From contig NZ_DAXW01000003.1 of assembly GCF_002506585.1 (NCBI RefSeq), forward strand, positions 330,931-394,930: a DNA stretch of 64,000 nucleotides, read 5' to 3'. Of the stretch, positions 32,910 through 40,769 are shown piece by piece. The notes under the pieces were generated by a model, which was not told the DNA's origin, made no database searches, and was given only the letters and a program-made list of their open reading frames with translations. The stretch comes from Methanoculleus sp. UBA430 (GTDB taxonomy: Archaea > Halobacteriota > Methanomicrobia > Methanomicrobiales > Methanoculleaceae). A program made the translations under genes and the position numbers. Each line of letters starts with the position of its first letter. Positions within the stretch are counted from its first letter, which is position 1.

Positions 32910-34562
32910 TTATGCCCCGGCGTATACGCCGGAGCCGACGAACCACTCGGTGTCCACCGGAGCGACGTAGCAGAGTTTGAGCCCGTCGACCCCGGTATCC
33001 GGGTTGTAGTAGGTCACGTAGACGAACCCGCCCCCGGCCTCTGCGGCGGCGCTCTCAAGCAGGATCACCCGGACGCCGTACCGGTCCTCGAAGTCGAGGC
33101 GGTTCTTCCCGAGAAATTCGGGCTGGTAGGGGAGGGCGAGCGTCGTCCCATCCGTCCCGTAGGCGAAGATATACGCCCCGCCGTCGGCAAACTCCCCGGA
33201 TAGGTCGTTGAACGCGGCGCATGCCGCCTCCCTTCCCTGTTCCTGCGCATAGTCCCTTGCGGCCTTCACCCGCTGCACGAGCGTCTCCCTGACGCTCGTG
33301 TTGAACGTGGTCCCGGCATCCGGGATGTAGATGCCCGATCCGACGAACCAGGTCTCGTCCACGGGGAGGACGTAGCCGAGTTTGAGTTCTTCGGCATACC
33401 CCCTCGCCGGGTTCGGGTAGAGATAGTAGATGCTGCCGCCGCCTTCCGCCGCAAGCCGGCTCATGCCGGCGATGTAGGCCACGCCGCCCGAGTCGTGCAC
33501 GCCGCTCCGGTCCGTGCCGACGAACCCCTGCTGGAAGGGAAGGGCAAGGACGGTGCCGTTCACGTCGTAGGCGAAGATGTAGAGTTCATCCCGGACGAAC
33601 TCGCCGTCCGGGTCGTTGAACGCGGCGAGCGCGTCAGTGCGGCCGTGCTCCCGTGCATATGCCGCAGCCCCGGCGACGAAGGCCTTCATCTCATCGGCCG
33701 CGTCGGCCGCCGGCGGCCGACCGCCTGCCGGTGCGACCTGCCGCTCCCCTGCGTCGAGATTCCTCGTGACGACGACCCGCCATTCGGCCCCGTCGATCCC
33801 GGCGGTACCCCAGATCGTCTCTTTGGTCACGTTCCGCTCCCAGTTCCGATCCCGGAACGAGTACTCAAGAGATCCGGATGGTTCGGCAACGATCCGGGAA
33901 AACGCCTCCTGGAGCCCCGGAGACTGGTAGCCCGGGTCCGAGAAGAGGTTGCGCCCGATCTCCTCGGGGGTCGTGTCATAGATCACCGTACCGTCGGTCT
34001 GCGTCACCCAGACATCGTACGGGGTGCCGTTCGTCAGGGGCTCGACCACCCGCCCGATGAGGGCGTCGGGCCGGTATGCGATGCTCACGGAGCCCAGGTA
34101 TTCCGGCCCGAAGACCGGGTAGCTCTGGGCGACCCCGGAGAACCCTTCCTCCAGGGGGAAGACCTCGCTGACGCTCGGCACCTGCTCCCGGATCGTCTTC
34201 TGCGTCACGGGATGAGCCGTGAGGCTCACGTTCACAAGTCCCGCATAGTTGTCGGGCACGGCCATAGCCACGATACCGTCTTTTGTTATCACCAGGGTCG
34301 ACTCCGTCCAGGGGTGGTCCAGCATTGTCTGCCGCACCGCCTCTTTCCCGGCGGTGCTCGCGAGCCCGGTCTCGCCGAGGACCCGGGCGCTCTCGGCGAT
34401 TGAGGCCCTGACCGTTTCAAGTTCGTGGTTTATTCCCGAGACGGCATCCTGGAGGACAGCCTCCTCTGTCGCCTGCAGAGGAGGTTGACCCCCTTCCATA
34501 CAGCCTGCTCCGAGCACCGTGACGGCGATGAGAAGGATGACGATTAGTGGAGTTACGCGCAT
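32910..34562 (-). CDS. Lipoprotein with N-terminal dCache-like and two C-terminal single-Cache domains
   Basis: 550 residues. Signal IVILLIAVTVLGAGC with lipobox Cys21. Residues about 40-270 form a dCache-like domain (STLVITKDGIVAMAVPDNYAG, DVWVTQTDGTVIYDTTPEEIGRNLF). Two Cache_2-type repeats follow: AFNDPDGEFVRDELYIFAYD with TWFVGSGIYIP (about 310-410), and AFNDLSGEFADGGAYIFAYG with EWFVGSGVYAG (about 440-550). Such modules bind small ligands. There is no transducer domain, so it may present ligand to another receptor. Duplicated Cache units are clear. Confidence 0.88.
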   Translation of the reverse strand: MRVTPLIVILLIAVTVLGAGCMEGGQPPLQATEEAVLQDAVSGINHELETVRASIAESARVLGETGLASTAGKEAVRQTMLDHPWTESTLVITKDGIVAMAVPDNYAGLVNVSLTAHPVTQKTIREQVPSVSEVFPLEEGFSGVAQSYPVFGPEYLGSVSIAYRPDALIGRVVEPLTNGTPYDVWVTQTDGTVIYDTTPEEIGRNLFSDPGYQSPGLQEAFSRIVAEPSGSLEYSFRDRNWERNVTKETIWGTAGIDGAEWRVVVTRNLDAGERQVAPAGGRPPAADAADEMKAFVAGAAAYAREHGRTDALAAFNDPDGEFVRDELYIFAYDVNGTVLALPFQQGFVGTDRSGVHDSGGVAYIAGMSRLAAEGGGSIYYLYPNPARGYAEELKLGYVLPVDETWFVGSGIYIPDAGTTFNTSVRETLVQRVKAARDYAQEQGREAACAAFNDLSGEFADGGAYIFAYGTDGTTLALPYQPEFLGKNRLDFEDRYGVRVILLESAAAEAGGGFVYVTYYNPDTGVDGLKLCYVAPVDTEWFVGSGVYAGA

Positions 34563-34741
34563 AATCGAAATTATCAGGCCGTATTATTAAATGGTATACA
34601 TTGCTAACGGGTAGTTCGACAGAACGAGGCGTGACGACGACCGGATGACGCCATCGGGCAGTGTGCGTGATCTCGGGCGTAAACCCGCCTGCAGCCCGGC
34701 GATCCCAAACATTATCGGGCTTGCCCGCCGGCACTCACCGC

Positions 34742-35434
34742 ATGGAGGTCCATGTCGGCACGAGCGGATGGGCGTACGCGTGGAACCGGGGCGGCAGCCT
34801 CGCGTGGTTCGTGGAGCAGTCGGGTCTCGACGCTGTCGAGCTGAACGCGAGTTTCTATGGGTTCCCGTCGGAGAAGACCGTCTTCGCGTGGGCCCGTGCG
34901 GGATCGGGGCTGCGGTGGAGCGTCAAGGTGAACCGGTCGGTCACCCACCGGCACCGGTTCAACGAGAAAGCGATCCCTGTCTGGGAGCGGTTCCGCGAGA
35001 GATTCCATCCCCTCGACGACCTCATCGATTTCTACCTGTTTCAGGCCCCGCCGGCGTTCGCGGACCTCGACCGCCTCATCACGTTTATCAGGGCGGTCGA
35101 TCTCGGAGCGCGGTGTGCCGTGGAGGTCCGGAACCCCACGGTGCTCGGTGACGACGAGGCGTGCCGGCGACTGCAGGAAGCGGCGGTCCTGGTCTCGGTC
35201 GACTCCCCGGACTTCAGGGAGCGTATATTCCCCGCTGATGCCGTCTACCTCCGGATGCACGGGCGGGAGGGCTGGTACCGGCACGACTATACGGGCGGCG
35301 AACTCGCCGCAATCCGGGATAGGATCGTTGCCATCGGTCCGAAACGGGCGTATGTCTTCTTCAACAACGATCATACCATGCTCGATGATGCGAGGCAGAT
35401 GGCGCGCTTCTTCGAGCGTAAGCCCGGCGGCTGA
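34742..35434 (+). CDS. DUF72 TIM-barrel protein
   Basis: 230 residues. VHVGTSGWAYAWNRG is the DUF72 opening; LDAVELNASFYGFPSEKTVFAWA, FLFQAPPAF-like YLFQAPPAF, CAVEVRNPTVL, VYLRMHGREGWYRHDY and VFFNNDHTMLDDARQM follow in family order. Function unknown; structures show a TIM-like barrel resembling endonuclease IV folds. The family is common in archaea. Confidence 0.93.
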   Translation: MEVHVGTSGWAYAWNRGGSLAWFVEQSGLDAVELNASFYGFPSEKTVFAWARAGSGLRWSVKVNRSVTHRHRFNEKAIPVWERFRERFHPLDDLIDFYLFQAPPAFADLDRLITFIRAVDLGARCAVEVRNPTVLGDDEACRRLQEAAVLVSVDSPDFRERIFPADAVYLRMHGREGWYRHDYTGGELAAIRDRIVAIGPKRAYVFFNNDHTMLDDARQMARFFERKPGG

Positions 35435-35595
35435 CGGCAAAGAACGATTATTTCTATGATATTCTGCAAATTTATGGTTTATTTCACCATCCCCGGAACT
35501 GATGCAAGAACTGTTCCGAAAACGCAGGGCCATTCTAAAGGCTTTCGGATAATTACGGCAAAAAAGAGGTTTGCGGGCGATACGAAATAGAATCG

Positions 35596-35604
35596 TATAA
35601 ATAT
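35596..35604 (+). promoter_or_regulatory. Orphan strong TATA box
   Basis: TATAAATAT, an excellent archaeal TATA element, points right. No gene on the plus strand follows it until 39528. Predicted transcription start is 35624-35627, at the structured segment described in the next entry. Confidence 0.6.
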
Positions 35605-35623
35605 CGAGTGCGTCATCTAATAG

Positions 35624-35710
35624 CTTGGGGAACTATTACCCCGGTGACATGAGAGAACTGTAAACGCGAGTGGGACACTTCCTGTAGGAAGGTGTCTGCA
35701 CTCACTCGTC
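35624..35710 (+). ncRNA. Candidate small structured RNA
   Basis: Begins about 25 bases after the orphan TATA box. It starts with GGGG-AACTATTA-CCCC (35627-35642). A long stem follows: CGAGTG (35667-35672) with CACTCG (35703-35708), enclosing GACACTTCC-TGTA-GGAAGGTGTC with one bulge (35674-35696). I match no known RNA family. The 3' end overlaps the larC stop codon, so the stem could instead be a terminator for leftward larC transcripts; a T6 run at 35560-35565 would fit that. End points are estimates. Confidence 0.35.
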
Positions 35711-36991
35711 GCGTGCGGCGTTCAGCACGTTTCGGCGGTCGGGTGGGTATTCACCCCCCGCACCACCTTCTGGCGCGGTGCGCTCTCTTCTTCGAGACAG
35801 GTACAGCCTGACCTCGTCGTTCACGAAGCGGAGGGGGAGGGCCTGATCCCGTGCAATCGCCGCGAGATCTTCGTACTCGGGTTTCTCCGCGATCAGGCTG
35901 CCGTTCACGGTCGAGGTCTTCACCCGGATAGGGTACTCCCTGCCGCCAAGGCTGACCAGAAGTTCCTCCCTGTGCCGGTCCGCGACCACTTTCCGGAACT
36001 CGTGCACCCGGACACCGAGCGTCCCGGTCTCCTCCATCAGGACCCGTACCAGGCGGTCCTCCACCGCTGCCGCCGCCATCACCGAGACGACACTGACCGG
36101 CCGGTTCTTCTTCCCGAACGCGGGGGTGACGAAGACGTCCACCGCCCCCTCCGCAAAGAGACGTTCGACCGCGTAGCCGATCGCCTCGCCTGAGACATCG
36201 TCGAGGTTCGTCTCGAGCATGACCATCCGGTCCTCCCCTCCGGGGAGGGTCTCTCCCTCCACCACCCGGAGCAGGTCGGGCCGTCCCGGAACGGTCCGGG
36301 TGCCGGTGCCGTAGCCGACCCGGATGGGGGTCATGGCCGGGTAGGGGTTCACGGCGTGCTCTGCAAGGTGGGCGAGCAGGGCCGCCCCGGTCGGCGTGGT
36401 CAGCTCCACGTCGACGGGCGCAGAGGCGAAAGGAAACCGGTGCCGGGCGAGGATCTCGAGCGTTGCCGGCGCGGGCACGGGGATATCACCGTGCTCCGTA
36501 TGGATGGTTCCGCCGCCGAGCACCGGGGGTGTGGCGACGATCGTTCCCTCGAGGAATCCCGCCCGGTCGAGGAGCATCATCGCCCCGACGACGAAAAAGA
36601 TCGTGTCTACCGAGGCGATCGCGTGGCGGCAAAAACCCGATTGGTGAAGGTGCGCCTCGACGGCTGCGAGATCGTCGAGGACCTCAAGCGCCCGGGAACG
36701 CGCTCCTGCGGAGAGGCCTGCCGCATCGGCGGCTAGAGCGGCAGCTTCCCGCAGATGGCCGCCGTCCTTTGCGCCCGTCTCCTCGACCTCGATCGCGAGG
36801 CGGGTCGCCGCGAGCCCGCCGGCATCCACCTTCTCCACCCGGTAGCGGAACTCCCGGCAGGTATCGAGACTCCGGATGGCTTCCGCGAGAGGGTCAAGCG
36901 CCTCTCGCCCCCCGGTGAGGTCGATGAGGGAGGCAAGGAGCATATCCCCTGCTATCCCGGCGCACTTCGGGTCGATGACGAGGATCTTCAT
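35702..36991 (-). CDS. larC: LarC nickel-pincer cofactor protein
   Basis: 429 residues. MKILVIDPKCAGIAGDMLLASLIDLTGG is the LarC N-terminus; HLHQSGFCRHAIASVDTIF, TPTGAALLAHLAEH, MVMLETNLDDVSGEAIGYAVERLF and the C-terminal CTP-binding ferredoxin-like domain follow. In bacteria LarC inserts nickel into the pincer cofactor of lactate racemase using CTP. LarA, LarB and LarE are not in this window. In methanogens its client may be another LarA-like racemase. It lies 16 bp after a large unrecognised gene. Confidence 0.92.
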   Translation of the reverse strand: MKILVIDPKCAGIAGDMLLASLIDLTGGREALDPLAEAIRSLDTCREFRYRVEKVDAGGLAATRLAIEVEETGAKDGGHLREAAALAADAAGLSAGARSRALEVLDDLAAVEAHLHQSGFCRHAIASVDTIFFVVGAMMLLDRAGFLEGTIVATPPVLGGGTIHTEHGDIPVPAPATLEILARHRFPFASAPVDVELTTPTGAALLAHLAEHAVNPYPAMTPIRVGYGTGTRTVPGRPDLLRVVEGETLPGGEDRMVMLETNLDDVSGEAIGYAVERLFAEGAVDVFVTPAFGKKNRPVSVVSVMAAAAVEDRLVRVLMEETGTLGVRVHEFRKVVADRHREELLVSLGGREYPIRVKTSTVNGSLIAEKPEYEDLAAIARDQALPLRFVNDEVRLYLSRRRERTAPEGGAGGEYPPDRRNVLNAARDE

Positions 36992-37007
36992 ACTTCCGGG
37001 AGGATCC

Positions 37008-38849
37008 TTACGCCCCCTCTTCCGGCGTACCGAGGCTCGCAGAGATCGCTCCCGCCAGTGCCGCCACCCGTGCCGCCGTCTCGCGGCCGCCGGGGATGGC
37101 GTTCGTCAGGTATGCCCCCTTCGCGGCCTTCTTCGCCGCCTCGGCCGGGTCGGTGCCGAGCGCGGCCGCAACGGCAGCGGGCACGGTCATGTTGATGATA
37201 GTGTGCCCGATGTACTGCATCTCCTGCGCGAGGACGGCCCCGACGAAGATCGCGGTGCCCATGTTGGGGTCGTCCCGGCCCTTCCCCTCGAGGGCGTAGC
37301 CGGGGACCACGCGGGCGGTGAGGTTCTCGATATGGTAGTCCTTCCCGTCGATGGCGATATCGAAGGAGACCTTCGCGTCGAACCCCCAGTACTTCGCGGT
37401 GAAGGGATCGGTCCTCCGAGCCTGGGGTGCGATCTCCGTAAACCGGAACTCGATCGTCTTCCCGGTGAACCCGGAGAGGGCCGCCGACCCCCGGCGCTCG
37501 ACGAGGGCTCTCCGCTCGTCGTCGAGGGCCCCTGCGGCATCTTCCAGGGATCTGCCCGCTTTGAGCATCTCGTAGACCTTCACCGCCCGCCGGTAGATCG
37601 CCCGGTCCCGCACCGCCTCGCTCGCCCGGATGCATGCTTCCGAGACCGAACCGCGGTTCACGACTTCTGCCTTCCTGACGATGGTGTTTAAGGCGCAGAG
37701 GGCGAGCTCCGGGTCGATGAAGGACTGCATCTTGTAGTCCCGGATCGCCGCCGCGGTTCGCTCCACGTCGCCGCCGTTCGCGAGCAGCAGCCGGAGCGCC
37801 GGCAGGATGTCGCCGGCGAGGTGGCCGAGGGGGACGTTCACCGGCCCGCCGGAGAACCCGGCCCCGATGACGGCGGATTCCTGGAACCCGGCGAAGAGCT
37901 CGTTTGTGACCATCGACCCGATCACCGACGGCCCGCCGACGTCCTTTAAGATCAGCCCGAAGTCGCCGACAATCCGGGCGGTGTCGAACTCCTCTCCGGT
38001 CCCCCGCATGTGGATCTTCTCCGGGAGGTTCGCCGCCTCGACGGCCCCTTTCCCGGCGAGGTAGGCCGAGTCGATCTCACCGAACTTCCCGAACTCCTCA
38101 CCGAGCAGGGCGTCGGGGTGGACGAGCTCCATCGTCACCGCCGAGGCGATCAGGGCCGGCCAGAGGGGGTAGGGGGTCGTCCCGGCACCCTCCATGCTCC
38201 GCATCATCGCTTCGGTCCCGACCTTCGCGGCGTTCCGGGCAAGTTCGGGGATGTTGTAATCCTCGCCGAGGGCGGCGTGGCCCATGACGCCCCCACCGGC
38301 GACGAAGGGCGGCAGGACCGCCCCATCGAGGCGGGTCAGTTTCTTATCCATCAGGGCCTCGTAGATCGCGAGGTACGCGGGGAATGCCGGGACCCGGTGG
38401 GTGAACTTGTTTGTCGTCAGGGCGATGGCGCTTGTCCGGTCGCCACCGGCGTGCATCCGGGCGATGGCCCCGAGTTTCCGGTTCCCGAGCGGCACGCCGG
38501 CGCGGGCGCAGCTCCCGGAGAAGTAGGCGAGCGTCGCGACGATCAGCGCCGCATTCGCCGGTTCCGCCCCGCCCTGTCGGGCCTCGCCCACCGCCTTCCC
38601 GATGACCGTATCGAGTGGCAGGTGGGGGGCCGAAGCATCGACCACCGTCATGTTCATCAGGTGCATCTCCGGTGCGCCGATGGTGCAGAAGATATCCTCA
38701 GCAAGCGAGTTCGCCGCGGCGAACGCCGGGATCACGAGCGCCCCGTGGCCGCGGGTCGCCGCCTCCAGCTTGTCGTTCGTCATGTAATCGGGCTTGAACG
38801 TCGCGGCGTGGGCCGCGGCGAGAAGCGCCCTCTCCCGTTCGGTGTCCAT
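37008..38849 (-). CDS. Large conserved-looking protein of unknown function, operonic with larC
   Basis: 613 residues. Gly/Ala-rich and soluble, with ordered blocks such as ATRGHGALVIPAFAAANSLA, MHLMNMTVVDASAPHLPLD, YPLWPALIASAVTMELVHPD, GSMVTNELFAGFQESAVIGA and a beta-rich C-terminal third (KVSFDIAIDGKDYHIENL). I do not recognise it. GGAGGTTA 8-9 bases before ATG is among the best Shine-Dalgarno sites here, and TTTTTATG (about 38893-38903) is a likely TATA box. Its operon with larC hints at nickel cofactor or hydroxyacid chemistry; this is inference. Confidence 0.8.
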   Translation of the reverse strand: MDTERERALLAAAHAATFKPDYMTNDKLEAATRGHGALVIPAFAAANSLAEDIFCTIGAPEMHLMNMTVVDASAPHLPLDTVIGKAVGEARQGGAEPANAALIVATLAYFSGSCARAGVPLGNRKLGAIARMHAGGDRTSAIALTTNKFTHRVPAFPAYLAIYEALMDKKLTRLDGAVLPPFVAGGGVMGHAALGEDYNIPELARNAAKVGTEAMMRSMEGAGTTPYPLWPALIASAVTMELVHPDALLGEEFGKFGEIDSAYLAGKGAVEAANLPEKIHMRGTGEEFDTARIVGDFGLILKDVGGPSVIGSMVTNELFAGFQESAVIGAGFSGGPVNVPLGHLAGDILPALRLLLANGGDVERTAAAIRDYKMQSFIDPELALCALNTIVRKAEVVNRGSVSEACIRASEAVRDRAIYRRAVKVYEMLKAGRSLEDAAGALDDERRALVERRGSAALSGFTGKTIEFRFTEIAPQARRTDPFTAKYWGFDAKVSFDIAIDGKDYHIENLTARVVPGYALEGKGRDDPNMGTAIFVGAVLAQEMQYIGHTIINMTVPAAVAAALGTDPAEAAKKAAKGAYLTNAIPGGRETAARVAALAGAISASLGTPEEGA

Positions 38850-39000
38850 GATCCGGTAACCTCCTTCCCTGGCTGTCAACAGACAGCTATCAGCATAAAA
38901 ACGTGCCGCCCATGCGGACGGATTGCATCCCCGGCCGTCGCATTACACGAAGAAGGAGAGCGTGCCGGCGGATCCCGGCCGGCGGATCCGGAGGGGCGTA

Positions 39001-39492
39001 TCACATATACAGCGCCTGGAGGGCGACGACCTCGGCGCTGTCCTTTGCCCCCGCGTAGTCCTCGAGCGGATCGGCGTTCACCTCGAGGAACCGCAGCCCC
39101 CACCCGAACGGAGCAAGGATCTCCCGTGCCTGCTCCTTCTCACCGAGGATGTAGAGCGTCGCGGCCATCGCCTCCACCGAGGTCAGCCTGAGGGGCCGGC
39201 CGAAGTTCACGGGGTTTGCGGCGACAAGGTACGGAAGCGCCCGCCGGTTGCGCCAGGAGGCAACGGCCCCGGTGTCGAGGACCTCCCAGGAGCAATCGAG
39301 CGCCGTTATCGAGGGGAGGTGCCGGTCGGCGGGGGAGACCGCTTGCTCGGCGGTCGGGTCGAGGAGGAGGGTCGAGCGGGGAATCTTCGCGACGGCGGTG
39401 ACGATCCTCACCATCCCGCGCTGTGCGAGTTTCTTCATCGTGCACTTCCGGGGGTCGCAGGTATTGTCCCGATAGGCGTAGAGCGGTATCAT
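39001..39492 (-). CDS. tsr3: Tsr3 18S/16S rRNA aminocarboxypropyltransferase (DUF367)
   Basis: 163 residues. CDPRKCTMKKLAQRGMV is the start signature; ITALDCSWEV, LPYLVAANPVNFGRPLRLTSVEAMAATLYI and FGWGLRFLEVNADPLEDY follow. Tsr3 transfers the 3-amino-3-carboxypropyl group from SAM to a hypermodified SSU rRNA position. It diverges from the next gene across only 35 bp. Confidence 0.92.
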   Translation of the reverse strand: MIPLYAYRDNTCDPRKCTMKKLAQRGMVRIVTAVAKIPRSTLLLDPTAEQAVSPADRHLPSITALDCSWEVLDTGAVASWRNRRALPYLVAANPVNFGRPLRLTSVEAMAATLYILGEKEQAREILAPFGWGLRFLEVNADPLEDYAGAKDSAEVVALQALYM

Positions 39493-39527
39493 CTGTCTTG
39501 TTATGGTACGCCGCCCAGGTACTATCA

Positions 39528-40367
39528 ATGTACGTGCTCGTCGCGCCCTGTATCCAGAACCCCGCGTGCCGTGCCCGCGGAATAACGACCGATGAGGACC
39601 TGGACTGCTTTTCCCGGGCCGTAGAACGCTGCCGGCGCTTCTCGATCGAGATGGTCCCGCTCCCCTGCCCGGAGACGATCTACCTCGGCGCCGACCGGGA
39701 ACCGGGCTCATTCCTCAACCGGCTCGCGACCCCGGAGTTCGCCGCACTGCTCGACCGGCTCGAAGCGGAGGTCCGCGCCGCGATAAGGGAGCGCGGCGAG
39801 CCGCCCATCGCCATCGTCGGGGTGGACTCCTCCCCGGCCTGCGGGGTGACGGCGACCTACCGCTCGTCCGAAAAACAGCCGGGCCGGGGAGCGTTCCTCG
39901 CCCGGTTCCCGGATATCCCGGCGGTCGACGTGAAGGAGTTCTCCCGCTACCGGGTCTACCTCGCAGGCCCGCTCTTTACGGAAGCGGAGCAGGCCTACAA
40001 CCTCGTCCTCCGCGACCTCCTCGAAGCGCACCTCTTCGACGTCTACCTCCCCCAGGAGGTGGGGGATACGAGCCACACCCGGTGCCGGGAGGAGAACGGG
40101 ACCATCTTTGCGCGGCACCTCCGGGCGCTCGAGGAGACCGATATCGTCGTCGCGGTCATCGACGGCGCGGACGCGGATTCCGGGACATCGTGGGAGATGG
40201 GGTATGCCTACGCCCTCGGAAAAAAGGTCGTCGCCCTCAGGACCGACTTCCGGATCGCCGGGCACCACGAACTGGTCAACCTGATGCTCGAGGAGTCGGC
40301 CGCGGTCGTCACGGCAAAAGAGGATCTCCCCCGGGCGCTCGGCTCGCTCCTCCCGGCGTCAGGATGA
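39528..40367 (+). CDS. Fusion: TudS/DUF523-like desulfidase domain plus nucleoside 2-deoxyribosyltransferase
   Basis: 279 residues. Residues 1-112 (MYVLVAPCIQNPACRARG, FSIEMVPLPCPETIYLG, IVGVDSSPACGVTATY) have the cysteines (8, 14, 47, 105) and order of the TudS-related family, which uses a 4Fe-4S cluster for thiouracil desulfuration. Residues 142-279 are a nucleoside deoxyribosyltransferase fold (YRVYLAGPLFTEAEQAYN, VAVIDGADADSGTSWEMGYAYALGKKVVAL) with the likely catalytic Glu in TSWEMG. A nucleobase salvage or detoxification role is inferred. TTGTTATGG about 27 bases upstream suggests leaderless transcription. Confidence 0.8.
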   Translation: MYVLVAPCIQNPACRARGITTDEDLDCFSRAVERCRRFSIEMVPLPCPETIYLGADREPGSFLNRLATPEFAALLDRLEAEVRAAIRERGEPPIAIVGVDSSPACGVTATYRSSEKQPGRGAFLARFPDIPAVDVKEFSRYRVYLAGPLFTEAEQAYNLVLRDLLEAHLFDVYLPQEVGDTSHTRCREENGTIFARHLRALEETDIVVAVIDGADADSGTSWEMGYAYALGKKVVALRTDFRIAGHHELVNLMLEESAAVVTAKEDLPRALGSLLPASG

Positions 40368-40769
40368 TCCGGCCCGCCGCTTTTCCATCGAGAGGACGTT
40401 TCTGTCGCCGGTCCTGGCATACGAGACACTGTCCATCACCGTCCGGATGAAGTGGACCCCGAGCCCCCCGATCGGCCGTTCTTCGGCGGGGATGTCGAGG
40501 AGTGGCGGCGGGGCGGAGAGGGGGTCGAACGCGACGCCGTCATCAGTGATGATCACCGAGACGACGTCGTCGTCCACGGTGCAGGTGACCGTGATCGTCC
40601 CGGCCTCCCCGTCGGGATACCCGTAGAGGATGGTGTTGCTGCAGGCCTCGTCCACGGCGAGCTGGACCGCGAAGACCATCTCGTCGCCGCTCTCAGCAAG
40701 GGTCTCCTCGAGGAAGTCGGCGATCGCCGCGAGCGCCGGGAGTTTGGCCCGCACGGTCAGTTCCGCCAT
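40359..40769 (-). CDS. RsbW-like anti-sigma-factor-type serine kinase (GHKL ATPase)
   Basis: 136 residues. N-box AVDEACSNTILYGYP (about 41-55), G1 box ITDDGVAFDP, G2 GGLGVHFIRTVMDSV: a complete GHKL ATP-binding domain of the RsbW/SpoIIAB kind. In bacteria it phosphorylates an STAS protein and binds a sigma factor, but archaea have none, so its output differs. The start ATG overlaps the upstream phosphatase stop (TGATG). It is the last gene of a three-gene leftward cassette. Confidence 0.92.
   Translation of the reverse strand: MAELTVRAKLPALAAIADFLEETLAESGDEMVFAVQLAVDEACSNTILYGYPDGEAGTITVTCTVDDDVVSVIITDDGVAFDPLSAPPPLLDIPAEERPIGGLGVHFIRTVMDSVSYARTGDRNVLSMEKRRAGSS

Noticed and set aside
31963..32946. 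N-terminal extension of the HTH-PAS-GAF gene up to 32946
   Set aside because: The extension is antisense to the methyltransferase gene; the ATG at 31962 gives the HTH at the N-terminus and has a TATA box upstream.
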